DNA from: Prionace glauca
Lineage: Eukaryota > Chordata > Chondrichthyes > Carcharhiniformes > Carcharhinidae
DNA: 64,000 bases
Direction: 5' to 3'
NCBI GenBank assembly: GCA_037974335.1
Contig: CM075733.1
Coordinates: forward strand, 39,707,959 to 39,771,958
Shown here: in pieces, positions 1 through 11,756 of the stretch
How positions within the stretch are numbered: the first letter of the stretch is position 1
How the letters are laid out: every line of letters starts with the position of its first letter
Notes under the pieces: model-generated
What the model was told of the DNA's origin: nothing
The model's database searches: none
Seen by the model: the letters and a program-made list of their open reading frames with translations, nothing else
Made by a program: the position numbers and the translations under genes

Positions 1-541
1 AAGGGTTGAAAAGCAACCTCAGTTAAACAGGATCATGACAAACTAAAGGATTATTGTATGTAATTGGAAGAAGAATAGGATATCAGATGTAATGGTCAAA
101 CAATATGAAATCTTACTACAACCACAGCTGAGTATCTTTCATATTTCTGAGTAGTTCCAGATGTACAAAGCAAAGGACAATTAAGGATTGGTCAAAAATG
201 CTCATATTCCATGAATATTTTCTTTAAAATTATGTTCAAGAAAAGAAAAATACACAATTGCAACCAATCAATAGAACAGGAAGAACAATACTTATAATAA
301 TGCATATCAGAGTTACATTAGATGTTTACTGCTTAAGCGAACAATGTGGGGTTCAATGTGAGCTCGTTGATCTCAACGTAAAGGAACAATAATTGTCAAA
401 GTCCATTTTGAGACACTGGAACCATTTTAATGTTACATTTGTTTACACATCTGCAGTTAGGAAACTTTGTTGCACAAAAATAATCACATTTTTTAACTCA
501 TTCCACAGGGGAGGATATGTATATCACTGGCAAGATCAACA

Positions 542-547
542 TTTATT
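542..547 (-). terminator. Candidate polyadenylation signal for gene 1
   Basis: AATAAA on the minus strand, about 105 bases past the TAG of the tyrosine-motif exon. A second AATAAA overlaps 605-610. Only the hexamer is visible; the choice is inference. Confidence 0.35.
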
Positions 548-650
548 GTTGTTCTTAGTTGACCTTGAGAAAATGGTTAGATCATATCAGTGCTACTTGA
601 AATGTTTATTTCTTAAGCGATGCATATGTGGTTGCATTGTAGTTAGTGGT

Positions 651-857
651 CTACCTCCTGTTCGATGTGCCAACAGTAGAATATTGTGCCGAACCTTCAC
701 TGAATGGATTATTTTTATCTCTGACCTTTAAGACTGCATATTCAGTTGTTTGGTCCTGCTCTGCCTTCTTCAATTCCTGTTTTTGCTTCCTCTTTGAAGG
801 ATTTTTGATATGAATAGACGCGTAATGCTGAGTTTCACTGCTTAAGTAGATGCAACT
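651..857 (-). CDS. Cytoplasmic tail exon with several tyrosine motifs, probable end of gene 1
   Basis: A strong polypyrimidine tract and acceptor (ttacag) precede an open frame of 68 codons ending in TAG at 651-653. The peptide is hydrophilic and lysine-rich, with tyrosine motifs QHYASI, TEYAVL (ITSM-like T-x-Y-x-x-L) and AQYSTV. These resemble, but do not all strictly match, the inhibitory ITIM/ITSM consensus that recruits SHP-1 and SHP-2. It lies on the same strand downstream of the gene 1 transmembrane exon, and such a tail would suit an inhibitory receptor. The frame here starts in phase 0, while the transmembrane exon ends in phase 1, so at least one linking exon is needed. It could instead belong to another gene. 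Confidence 0.55.
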   Translation of the reverse strand, partial: SCIYLSSETQHYASIHIKNPSKRKQKQELKKAEQDQTTEYAVLKVRDKNNPFSEGSAQYSTVGTSNRR

Positions 858-1769
858 CTGTAACATTGTAATAAGAAACAAGGGTAAGAACACAGAGGAT
901 CGATTCATTGTAAAGGAGTTATTTTTTCAAATTTTGGCCTGACCTTAATTCAGCATAAATGCTTGTCTTCCTGTTGTTCAATGCAAAGCCACATAGAAAT
1001 GTCAATAAACTGAAACCCACAACATCCAATGGCAATCAACTAAACTGTCCATTTTTGACATCAATGCCTTGATCATAGTCTTGATCATATCTTGATCATA
1101 GACTCTTTAATGATCCTGTCTGATTTTCATTTCACTGAAATCAATGGTTAATATGCACGGACAACCCTCTCCACTGTTGTTGGCTGACTTGCCAGGATAC
1201 TTGAAGGCATTCCTTCCTGTTCCACATTTGCCCTGCACATCTGTATTGGAGAATCAATGTCACACTGCTTATTGTGTCAGTAATGAACTGTGCACACCTT
1301 CCAAAGTGAACTTTGCCTTTAAGGACTATGGGATGTCTCTAAGGGGTAGCAGACTGCTGGACTGGGGACCCTCCTGATAGTGGTGGCCTTATACTTTGTG
1401 GCGCCCATGCTCGCTTTCATTTCTAGAGCCTACCCCACCCCAATTATGTCATACTTCATGCCAATGGTGTCACACCTCGCCCGCAATTTGTCATGCTCGC
1501 AACCTCCGTGGTCTCATGCCTTGCCCCATTAGCGTCACGCCCCATCCCTAATGAAGTCACGCAATGTACATTAGTTACCTGGGTTGGAATACAGAGCAAT
1601 GCAGAGCAGTCTGTAAAATATATACCAACATTTACTGCTCCCCAGAGCAAATTAGTGCCAAATTCTAGCTGAACAGACTGACCTTTAGAACCATTGGTTC
1701 TATGAGCTCGGGCTCTCTCTCTATGTGTGAGTTTGTGCAAGGTGGTACACTGACTCCAGTGCCATATTC

Positions 1770-2590
1770 AGAAAAAGCCCTTTCTAGCTCTGTTTCTGCA
1801 TTTTGCCATCTCAAAGGTCTTTTCCATTTCTTTATCTTTTCTGGTTTCTACATGCTTTGCAGAAGCTAATTGGGATGAAAGCTGGGCATCATTGTAAATT
1901 TCTGGTGGTCGTTGTGATTGTGTTCATCTCACATTACCTGATCTGGCTGCAGGAGGTTGCTAATGATTCTGGTGTCCGTGCAACAGCAATAACAGATGCT
2001 GGTGCTGGAGTTATTGCTTCAGAGCCTGACTGTCTTGTCCCTTCTCTATCCAAAATATTCTCCACCATCTTCACCCTGATCTTCTTCCTCTCGTTCATCA
2101 CTAATTTGTAAGGCATAGATTCTCAAAGCCACTGTAATCAACTTCAGGACGGTACTGACCAGCTCCTGACCCCTCCTGCACTGAGTTGGGATGGTCCATC
2201 TTCAGCCCAGCCCCAACTCCATGTTCAATGAGCTGTTCCAGGTCAAATTCCATTTACTCAAATCAAACTCCTTCCAGTCTTCATCCTTCCTGACCTGCTC
2301 TTTGGGGATCCTGACACCAGCTCTTCCCAACTCTTTTTCCTTCTTTACTTTCTTGGCCATTACAGGAACTGTAAATGGCATAGCTTTAGCAGGAGTCAAA
2401 GCGAGGAAGAAGTCAGTGGCAGCAGTGCTGCAGGCAGGGATGTATCCGGACCCAAGGCAAAAATTGGGATGAAGGCCTCAGTTGACACTAGGTTTGGCCA
2501 GAATGGCTTTGACCCAACCTTGGCCACTTTGGTTTTGTCTTTCTTCTTGTCTCTTTTGGTGAAAAGATCATTGTCATCCTGCTGGGCCAT
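1770..2590 (-). pseudogene. CDV3: CDV3 processed (retro)pseudogene
   Basis: Successive minus-strand frames recover CDV3 (carnitine deficiency-associated gene 3 homologue) from its start to near its end without introns. The start reads MAQQDDNDLFTKRDKKKDK, like the DNFFAKRDKKKKK start of CDV3. Next comes RKDEDWKEFD (CDV3: KDEDEWKELEQ), then ITPAPASVIAVARTPE (CDV3: PPAPVIVTETPEP), then near 1880-1800 AKHVETRKDKEMEKTFE, almost identical to the CDV3 C-terminal part. The parts lie in different frames with stops between them, so it is dead. The span of about 820 bases matches the roughly 250-residue parent. Intronless colinearity indicates LINE-mediated retrocopying. Confidence 0.8.
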
Positions 2591-2819
2591 GCTGGGCTGG
2601 GAGCCAGTGCTGGGTTAAAGCTAGACACTCATGGCCATCCCAGTGATTCATGGAGACAAGGTCGCACAGGAGTGACTGAGAGTCGGACAGAGTTGCCTGA
2701 AATAAGCTCGACAGCTGCATGGAAACTAGGGACAGCAATAGATGGCAATAGATGGTCTGCATCTTTTTGACTCCTGGGTTTCTGGCATTGTCCTTCTGAA
2801 ATCTCACTGGATTATTGCA

Positions 2820-4455
2820 ATATCCACACCTCCCCCTCTATTATCAATTCATGCCATGATCCAAACTCTGGGATTTCTTTGGGATTCAGTAAAACATTAC
2901 TTTAATTAAGTTCCATGCTCTAGAGGGGCTCAACCACTCAGCCCAATGTTGCTCTACATTGCCTGCTGATAGGCTCAAGAAATATAAATGAGCCTATGAG
3001 CAAATGCAGAGCTACCAAGTTCTGACTGCTGCTCTCACAGCCACTGGCCAGCATGGTTGTTGGAACTCAGTGCCTAAGCACAGTAAGGTTATTGTAAGTT
3101 TGCCTCTACCTCCCGACAGTGTGCTCCATCTAAGGACCATGATTGATGTCAACAGTTCAATCATTGTACTTCAGTGAGTAAGACCCAGTTTTTAAAATCA
3201 ATCACTCCTTTTGCTGGCGCTATTGCATTTGCAGAGCACTAGCTGCCCAATATGGGCCAGAGACAAAATCTGCCTCAATCAGTGTCTCCTGCAATGCACT
3301 GAGTAATGGGTTATTGGATGACATCTCACCCAATGCCTTTAATCCAAGTGAAAGGATTCAGTTTTGATTCCCTGGTTTCCATCTGCCAGGTACTGGGACA
3401 ATGGAGGCACCCTCAGTACAACTATATTAGGCACAGAAAACACTTTGTACTTCTGAATGTCTCCCAGTGATCTCTGTTAACGAATAAGTGTGTGTTTGGG
3501 CACGCACTTGCATGATTGAATATGATCACGAAGCCCCCTTTGGTCAAACAATATTCTCAGTGATGTTCATTGCCTACACTAGCAGCTAAAGAAAGGCCAA
3601 GTTATGTGACAGCTAGTGTGGTCTCGGAACTATACCAAATATAATTAAATGCCTTCAGGTTCAGTGGAGTGAAAATTGGCTTTCAAAAAAAGACAACGGA
3701 ACTTCAAAGTTGTTAATAGTTCAAGTTCAGTAGCAATCTAAAGTAAATCCATTAAACGGGTGTGGTGTACAACACATGGCGACTTTGAGCCCAAAACTCT
3801 CCATGTGTCTGTTTTCCAGAGTGGTGTCCAAATGCTATAAGATTGGAAAAGTGCGATTCACACCGGTGTATTCAAGTGATGCAATTTTCAAAGCCCTTCC
3901 CCGGTGGAGAAATGTACAAGGGTGAGGAGCTCATTTTAATACATTTGCATCTCACTATCAGGTACTCTCACTGGGTTTTCACCCTTCGCAGAATATTCAT
4001 AGGGAGCCAGAGTGACGTTGTGCCAGCGTGATTTACAACTACTGTATAAAAAAATGAACCTGGCACCTTTACCTATGAGGGGGATTTCGGAAGTGACCGC
4101 TGAGGAGGACATCACCATATAAGGTGCTCAAGCCACTGGGAGCACAGGACATGGAGGATACAGATCAGTATAACTTGGGGATAGAGGGTTTAGTCACACA
4201 GTTTCAGAAGGAAAGATCCGTTGGAACCCTACCTTCCAGTCATCTCAGGGTGTTCCCTGCCTCAAAGGGGTCCAGTGACTGGCTTGCAGGCAGCACCTCC
4301 CATGTCCTCCCTTCCATGCAGAGTGGGTGCCTTACCTTTGTGTATATTTGATTTTGGGTCTCATGAGAGAATGCAGAAGTTCAGTACTGGTTTCTACTCT
4401 GAGCTCCCATTTATTGTGAGGGCAGTCTCCTAGGGCACAGTGGGGGAGGTCTTAG
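2820..4455. other. No gene or known repeat recognised
   Basis: Mixed-composition DNA with only short chance frames. No splice-flanked Ig-like peptide or known repeat wording was seen. Confidence 0.5.
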
Positions 4456-4459
4456 TTTT

Positions 4460-4660
4460 TTCTATTCATTCATAGGACATGGGTATCACTAGCTGGCCAG
4501 CATTTATTGCCCATCCCTAGTTGCCTGAGGGCAGTTGAGAGTCAACCACATTATTGTGGTTCTGGAGTCACAAATAGGCCAGACCAGGTAAGGATGTCAG
4601 ATTTTCTTTCCCTAAAGGGCATTAGTGAACCAAATGCATGAACCAGTTCCTGATGCATGA
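4460..4660 (-). mobile_element. SINE fragment, same family as 42062-42424
   Basis: Shares CAGCATTTATTGCCCATCCC, AGACCAGGTAAGGATG and CCCTAAAGGGCATTAGTGAA with the longer copy at 42 kb. The tRNA-like head is missing. Confidence 0.65.
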
Positions 4661-4799
4661 GGCTTGATAATCCTCCAACCTGGGGGAGGGTGGCTGCAAT
4701 GTATTTTGAACCCCAGGCAACAGTGTGAGCACAAAGGGGTTTAGCTGCATGGAAGTTCAAACCCACTTCTCAGGGAAGTTTGACTGTCAGGAATAAGTC

Positions 4800-6000
4800 T
4801 TGGCTGTGGTTGATGGAAGGTAGTTTATCTCTACAGCCTTGTAGCCTGGGAGAGTGAGGTGTCCTCTAGGAAAGTGCTCCACATACTAATTGCAGTCTTA
4901 TCAGTAACCTTGTCATCCATAAGAAGAAGCCAGTTGCCAAGATAATAATCAAATACTTCCTTGAATGATCAATCCTGCTGAAAGACACTAATGTGAGGAT
5001 GTGTCTATAGTCTGAGGCGAGGATAAGAGGGATAGCAGACAGGCACTCACTAAGTGGGGACCACTACGGTGGAAATCCCATGGACATTGAGGGATGAAGG
5101 TCAGGGCTCTGTTAGGAATCCTCAGAGCTCTCTGTGGTATTCTCCTCTTTTCAGTGCATGATTCTGGAGAATCATGAACTCACCTCAAATGAGGGGGAGG
5201 CTGGGAACAGCACCACAGATGCTACAGCCTCATAGGACTCATTATCAAAAAAGGATCTTCCTCCTCCCCAGCCAGCTCATATGTTGTCTTCTCAAAGAGT
5301 GTGAGGACTCTGAGCTCTGGCATAATTCCACAATGCTGAACATGCTTCCCAGGCAGGTGTGGTCACTTTGCTGAAAGGACTTCTGAATGACTGTGGATTG
5401 AGGACATCCCGCATCTGCTGCACATCATCCATGAGTTTGGTTAGGACTTCCTCTAAGAATTGAGGTGCTATCTCCCTGGCAGGCATTCTGTTCAATGGAA
5501 CTAGAACAAGTGCTGGGAAGACATTTATATGGAGCTTTCCACTGATTGCAGCGTTTAAGTTCCTCTGGAGTGAGCAAATCGGCGGGAGGCTGCCACAAAT
5601 GCAGTGTCATTCACATTGAGAAAAAGGAAATTGTTAAGGAAGGTCAAAATCCCATGAGAAATCCCTCCGTTTTTGTCACCACAACTGTCACTTTGCCAAA
5701 TTCTGGTAACTTTGCTTCCCACATGTACCGTTGTGATGAGTTAGTATCCAACAGCAAAACTGTCACTTCCTGAAGCAGGTGGTGTAGCCAAATGAAATAA
5801 AGGTTTTTTTTTGAAGTCTTGCATTTCATCATTTTACGTCTGGATATAATTAGTTGAAAAGGCTGAGATCCAATGAAAAATCCGAGTACTCAGTGTTGAT
5901 TTGTGTTTCAGAGAATAATCCTCAGCTGTTGGTGATTTGCAATCTTTACAATGCTAACATTTCCTAACTGAGAGCCAAATGAGTTAGAATGAATTTAGAT
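4800..6000. other. No gene recognised
   Basis: Several short frames on both strands overlap one another, none with recognisable similarity. Confidence 0.45.
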
Positions 6001-6019
6001 AATGGCATCCCTACACTAC

Positions 6020-6315
6020 AGATGAAAGCCATTCCGCTCATCGCGTTTGTATCGACCGTAATATCCACCCAGGCCCTATTCTTGTAATTCTCATTTACCC
6101 AGCTAATCCCCTTGACACCAAGGTCAATTTAGCATGATCAGTCAATCTAACGCACACATCTCTGGACTATGGGTGATAACTGGAATACTCAGAGGAAGCC
6201 CATGCTGACATGAGGGAGAAGTGCAAACTCCACACAGTGACCTGAGGCTGGAATTGAACCCGTGTCCCTGACACTGTGAGGCAGCAGTGTTAACCACTGT
6301 GCCACCATGCCGCCC
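6020..6315 (-). mobile_element. HE1-type SINE, old copy
   Basis: The minus strand begins GGGCGGCATGGTGGCACAGT with GGTTAACACTGCTGC and the middle CCTC-rich block of elasmobranch HE1 SINEs. Divergent from the younger copies. Confidence 0.75.
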
Positions 6316-6329
6316 TAAGTTATGGACAA

Positions 6330-7600
6330 ATAGACGCCTTTCCTCATCACCCCAATCTAGCAATCCCTCAGATTAACAAAACACTGAATAAAAGACAAGT
6401 GGGCCTCAGTCTTTAATCAATATTAGTCCCAAAATGTCAATTTGAAAACAGTACAAATAAATGTATTAATGCTCCTGTGTGCACCTGATTGTTTGGAAGA
6501 CTTATAGCTGTCAAGAAAAGAAGTTCAACAATTTCTATCTTCACTGTCTGCATTATGGGCATATCCTGGCTGTACAGAGTCACAAAGGTAGCAATCTCCT
6601 CAAAGGCAGAGCTCCCAAATTTGTCAGCACTCTTTACACAGAGGCAGCTTTATTGGTACAGGCACACCCTCAAGATGGAAGATGATTGTGTACCCAAAGC
6701 ATCTCTGTGTGGTATGGCAGACAGAGCCAGATGACCCGTAGGACATCTCCAGAGCTCCACTTCAAGGGTGACATGAAGCCTTAGACACTGATTGTCACAA
6801 TAGGAGTCACTTACTAATGGCAGAAGAGAATGGCACCATCGCCTGTAAGTTGGTACTTATCACCGTGATGACAAGTGGTTACACTGGCTTGGCAACAGAT
6901 GCCAACACTGAATACAGCAATATACAATGCTACAATGGTAGCTTGACATGGGACATTTGTGGCAGAACCTGCTCCTCAGGGACTCAGCCTTGGCTGCACA
7001 TCTGAAGCTCGTACGGAAAGGGAAAATGGGTAGATGCTGTGGAAGTGATGTGATCCTCCACACCCAATTTTTCTTGCTGCATTCCCTTAATACCCTGGTA
7101 GTAGACAAATACAGCCCATTGATACTAGATATGTTGTCCCCTTTGTGTTCCCAGTGTATTGTCTTAACAAATTACTTAATTAAGTTGAAAGTACTTCATG
7201 ATGCATTCAGTTCAGCACAGCATGTGTCCATACTGTGTAGAAAAAGTATCGAAACAATTTACTTACTTCATTTGCTGATTCATGCATTGATATTTCACTT
7301 ATTTGATTACCAACATTTTTGCTGTGGATTGATGAATCTGTTGAGTATATCATTAACATTAGAAATGTCTTAGAGTAACATTTTGTATAGCAGTGTATGT
7401 AATGAGATGCAACAATAAAAATAATCTATAACTGTGAAATTTGTCTCCTCCTATAAATTATTTGCATGCACACCACAGGTGCTAATTACACCAAGTCATC
7501 CAACAAAAACATGAATTAAAGGCAAATTATAATGTTAATCAGACTGTAACTTTGATTTGACACAGTGCTGCCAGTTTGAAGGTCAACACTCCAGCTAGAC
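6330..7600. other. No gene recognised
   Basis: A 141-codon plus-strand frame (6948-7373) is AT-rich and hydrophobic by composition, without upstream context or domain; probably chance. Confidence 0.45.
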
Positions 7601-7621
7601 CACCTCTCACCCAACTGAACA

Positions 7622-7959
7622 TAGAACCCTACAGTGCAGAAACAGGCCCTTCGGCCCATCGAGTCTGCACCGAACACAATCCCACCCAGACCCTATCCCC
7701 ATATCCCTACACATTTTACCTGCTAATCCCTCTAACCTACACATCCCAAGATACTAAGGGGCAATTTTAGCATAGCCAATGAACCTAACCCGCACATCTT
7801 TGGACTGTGGGAGGAAACCGGAGCACCCGGAGAAAACCCACGCAGACACGAGGAGAATGTGCAAACTCCACACAGACAGTGACCCGAGCCAGGAATCGAA
7901 CCCAGGACCCTGGAGCTGTGAAGCAGCAGTGCTAACCACTGTGCTACCGTGCCGCCCAA
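7622..7959 (-). mobile_element. HE1 SINE, young copy
   Basis: Full-length: head GGGCGGCACGGTAGCACAGT, B box GGTTCGATTCC, tail ending in TGCACTGTAGGGTTCTATG. About four differences from the copy at 18970. AACAT flanks it on both sides, a probable target-site duplication. It lies between the gene 1 transmembrane exon and the tail exon. Confidence 0.92.
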
Positions 7960-7964
7960 ACATG

Positions 7965-9480
7965 TATTTAGGAACAGAAGATTCTTAAGAAACAATCAAC
8001 TACATGCAGAATGGTCACTGATTGATTTTGACCTATAGTTGTAAAGTGTTTGGTTGCTTTCAGATTTGGTCAAGTTGTTAAATGGGGTGGCATATAGTTC
8101 CGACTGCCAAGGATTCTTCATAAACCCTTGCTTCCATGCATGTGTGCATTACTTTGTCTGCTTGACAGAGAGAATGAGCAGAGGCCACACAGAGCAGGAA
8201 AAACTGCAGCAAGAGGAAGGACACGGTCTCTTAGCAGGGGGAGCTATATTTACTCAGAGTGTTCAGGAAGCATTCTTCTACTTATACTCATCAAGAAACA
8301 ATATGTTTAACATCTCCACTTCACTGAAATCTGCCCTCTTCTGCAGCCTTAGCAATGTGATGGAGGATGTGACATACTGGTATCTGTAGCTTTGATGGTA
8401 TCTGTAGCTTTGATGGTAGCATTCTGAGCCTGTGTAATGGCAAACTGAACTTGCTTGACTTAATTCTGACTTTTCATTACGGAATCTGGAGGTTGAATGG
8501 TTTCTATTTGCTCTGCAATAGAGGCTGAGACATCAGGCATTAGATACTAGATCATGAATGAGTACACAGGCATTACATGGAACTGGACAGCAAGGACACC
8601 AAGCTCTGCACAAAATGTAGTACAAATTGATGCCAGATACCTCCATTGACAAGCTTACCACTGCACCAAGCATTTCAGTCTGAATTTCAATCATCATATT
8701 CTTTCCAAAACTGCAATGTCTTCCCTGTTCAGTACTGCCATCCCATCTCCTTGCCTCACTTCTCTATCTTCTCTGAACAATTTATATCCATAATATGAAG
8801 CACCCAGTCCTCACCATTTTAAGCCATGATTCTGATAGTGCCACCACATCGTATTCCCATATAGCCATGTGTGCTTCTAGCTCATCAACTTTATTTACCC
8901 ACTTTGCATGCTTACAAACATGCATTCTTAGTGTGTATTTGTATTTCTTGTAACTCTTCTTAGTCATCTCCAATCTAATACAGTACTAAATTCTTCCCTG
9001 GTACCATCCAACAGTCTCAATGAATATATCTTTTTTTCTCTTTTACACTTGTATATGCTGCTGCCTATCCGCCTGGAAATTCAGTTTAAACCCTCTCCAA
9101 TCACACTGATGTACATCCCTGTGTGCACATTTGTCCTGGTCTTATGGAGATATGACCTGTCCTTGTTGAATATGATCTTTTTGCTCCAGGATTAGTTCCA
9201 ATGCCCCAAGAAACCGAAGCCCTCCATCCTACCCCTTGCCTCAAGCCACTCATTCATTCTTCCTATCTTCTTATTTCTACCAACATCTGCACAAACACTA
9301 GAAGCAATCCTGTAAAACATCAATACCTGGTCTCACTACCATTGATACTGAAATGTATGACAATTTTCGGCTTACTCGCTTCTCCTTGCAGCATATTTTT
9401 CATCCTTTTCATGATGTCCTTTCTTCTGGTACCAGAGAGTCAATACACTATGTGAGAATCAGGATGACAATTGGAGACGT
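7965..9480. other. Unassigned DNA, possibly very old LINE remnants
   Basis: Around 8700-9200 minus-strand peptide CKHAKWVNKVDELEAHMAIWEYDVVALSESW (first 20: CKHAKWVNKVDELEAHMAIW) recalls LINE endonuclease text ending ALSESWL; too decayed to bound. Confidence 0.35.
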
Positions 9481-9484
9481 GCCT

Positions 9485-9680
9485 GCCCAACCACCTCACT
9501 ATGGAATCTGCCTCTCTAACAAACTAAAAATCCTGGAACTCCCTCCCTAACAGCACTGTGAGTGTACCTACACCAAATGGACTGCAGCAGTTCACCAATA
9601 CCTTTTCAAGGGCAATTGGGGATGGGCAATAAATGCTGGCCTAGCCAGCAATGCCTATGTCATGAATGAATTTTTAAAAA
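9485..9680 (+). mobile_element. 3' end of a LINE of the type at 22.7-25.3 kb
   Basis: Carries CTGGAACTCCCTCCCTAACA, TGGACTGCAGCAGTTCA and GGGATGGGCAATAAATGCTG, as in the tail of the LINE at 25.1 kb. Confidence 0.75.
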
Positions 9681-9885
9681 CCTCTTTGCTGTTCTCTCCC
9701 ATTGGTGCCCATTGGTGCCATGGTCTGGACTGCACTCTTTCAAGATGTTGTTACTCCTGGTAATCTTCAGTGTTGAGTACCAGTTTGAGACGCCACACAC
9801 ACCAAGGAGCCCTGCACTTCCTGCATCTTCCTACTTTTCCAAATGGCCAACCACCTACTATCCTGAACTCTTATTGCCTTACAAG

Positions 9886-10190
9886 AACAAAGAACAACAC
9901 AGCACGGGAAACAGGCCCTTCGGCCCAACGAGCCCGCGCCGCCGTCCCATTGTCAGTGACCTATTCATGATTTTAGTCTATGCCTAATGTGAGGATCAGG
10001 GAGGTCCAATATAGGGACAATTTGTTACCCAATCAATCAGCCTAAAAGCACATTTTTGGGATGTGGGAGGAAACCGGAGCACCCGGAGGAAACCCACGCA
10101 ACCACGGGGAGAACGCGCAAACTCCCACGGACACAGGCCCAAATCCATGTGTCCGCACAGCAACAGAGATAATCTCTGAGCTGTCATGTT
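9886..10190 (-). mobile_element. SINE, variant head and tail
   Basis: Shares the central GGAGGAAACCGGAGCACCCG block with HE1 but has a tail with ACAGCACGGGAAACAGGCCC. Same variant as 36895-37192. Confidence 0.7.
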
Positions 10191-10389
10191 GCCCTCGAGA
10201 TGGTCCAGTTTAAGCACACCAACGACATGAAGCAGTAGGCAACTCCCGAAGCAACATCCAAGAGCAGCCCACCACAACCTGCCGCACACATGCCCCTTGC
10301 TGGACTTAAATGCCTGTGGAGACAAAAAATTCATTATTAAAAAGACTCTACATCCCTGAGGCTAAAACTGAATCCCAAGCCTACAATGT

Positions 10390-11490
10390 TTAGTAAGGCC
10401 TGCTATATCCCCCTATATGTAGACCGCTCATGTGGCTGTCCGAGTGACTCTTAAACAACCCTAGCATGCCTGCTTCCACCACCTTACTTGGCAGTGCATT
10501 CCACATCCCCACTACCCTTTGTGTGAAAAACTGCCCTCTAATATTAGTCTTATACCTAGCCCCCCTCACCCTAAGCCCGTGACCCCTCGTTCTATCCATT
10601 TCTAATAGCGGAAAAAGCTTACCACCATTTACTCTATCTATCCCCTTCATAATCTTATAAACCTCTATTAAATCCCCCCTCAGCCGACGTCTCTCAAGGG
10701 AAAACAGCCCAAGTGTGTTCAATCTTTCCTCGTAAGACAGCCCTTCCATACCAGGCAACATCCTGGTAAATCTCCTCTGCACTCTCTCCAGGATCTCTAC
10801 ATCCTTCCGGTAGTACGGCGACCAGAACTGGACGCAGTACTCCAGGTGAGGCCTAACCAACGTTCTGTACAACTGCAACATCAGACTCCTACTCTTATAT
10901 TCTATACCCCTTCCTATGAAGGCTAACATACCATACGCTTTCCTCATCACATTCTGCACCTGCACCAACACCTTCAGGGACTTATGTACCTGCATCCCCA
11001 GGTCTCTCTGCGTATCTATACTCCGGATAGTTCTACCTTTTATCGTATAACTCCTCTCCACATTATTCCGGCCAAAGTGCATCACCTCGCATTTCTCCGG
11101 ATTAAATTCCATTTGCCATCTATCTGCCCAATCTACCAGCCTGTCTATGTCCTGTTGCATTGCCAGGCACTGCTCCTCAGTACCCGCCAATCCAACCATC
11201 TTAGTTAGCAAATTTGCTGATCACCTCACCTACCCCCTCTTCCAAGTCATTAATATATATTACAAATAGTAGAGGTCCTAGTACCGAGCCCTGTGGCACC
11301 CCACTGGTGACAGACCTCCAATTGGAAAAGGAGCCTTCCACTACTACCCGCTGTCTCCTCCTCCCAAGCCAGTTCTCCACCCATCTACACACCTGGCCTT
11401 GTATCCCATGAGCCTTCACCTTTTCTATCAGCCTACCGTGAGGGACCTTGTCAAATGCCTTACTGAAATCCATATAGACAACATCAACGG
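10390..11490 (-). mobile_element. CR1-clade LINE, 3' part (group C)
   Basis: Minus-strand frames encode reverse transcriptase pieces [29 protein letters not shown] and a C-terminal part with QRRFTRMLPGMEGLSYEERL. It is 5' truncated. A small deletion removes the FADD motif region at about 11210, breaking the frame. The copy at 56836-57832 retains FADDTK. It lies just past the gene 1 transmembrane exon. Confidence 0.88.
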
Positions 11491-11651
11491 ATTGTCCTTC
11501 GTCAACCGTTTTTTATGCCTGTTTACATGCCTGTAGGAATATGATGGTTTTTACTTATTTTTTTCGTTGGAATTATTGAGTGTAGAGTTTAAATACAATT
11601 TTCAATACAAATTAATTAAGTTACAAAATAAATCATACTTTATCCAATTAC

Positions 11652-11756
11652 CTTTTCCATTCTTCAGTTTACAGCACAAACTCTTAATGATCCAAAGGCA
11701 AACAGGTACAATTAGGATCAGACCAAGCAGGCTGAAGTAATAGTACTTGGAAACAC
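11652..11756 (-). CDS. Gene 1, connecting peptide and transmembrane exon
   Basis: This 105-base exon, phase 1 at both ends, has the donor AAAAG|gtaatt and an acceptor ending ttttgaag. Joined to the C1 exon it reads GVSKYYYF, then a membrane span LLGLILIVPVCLWII, then KSLCCKLKNGK, a cysteine-rich, basic cytoplasmic stop-transfer. No charged residue lies inside the span, so pairing with a charged adaptor such as DAP12 or CD3-zeta is not suggested; signalling would rest on the receptor's own tail. It lies 7.7 kb from the C1 exon, and the intron is filled with SINEs and CR1 pieces. The next coding exon must start in phase 1 and was not identified. Confidence 0.8.

Noticed and set aside
393-731. 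112-codon plus-strand frame
   Set aside because: Antisense shadow of the tyrosine-motif exon and its flank; no similarity.
6948-7373. 141-codon plus-strand frame
   Set aside because: AT-rich, hydrophobic by composition, no splice sites or leader.
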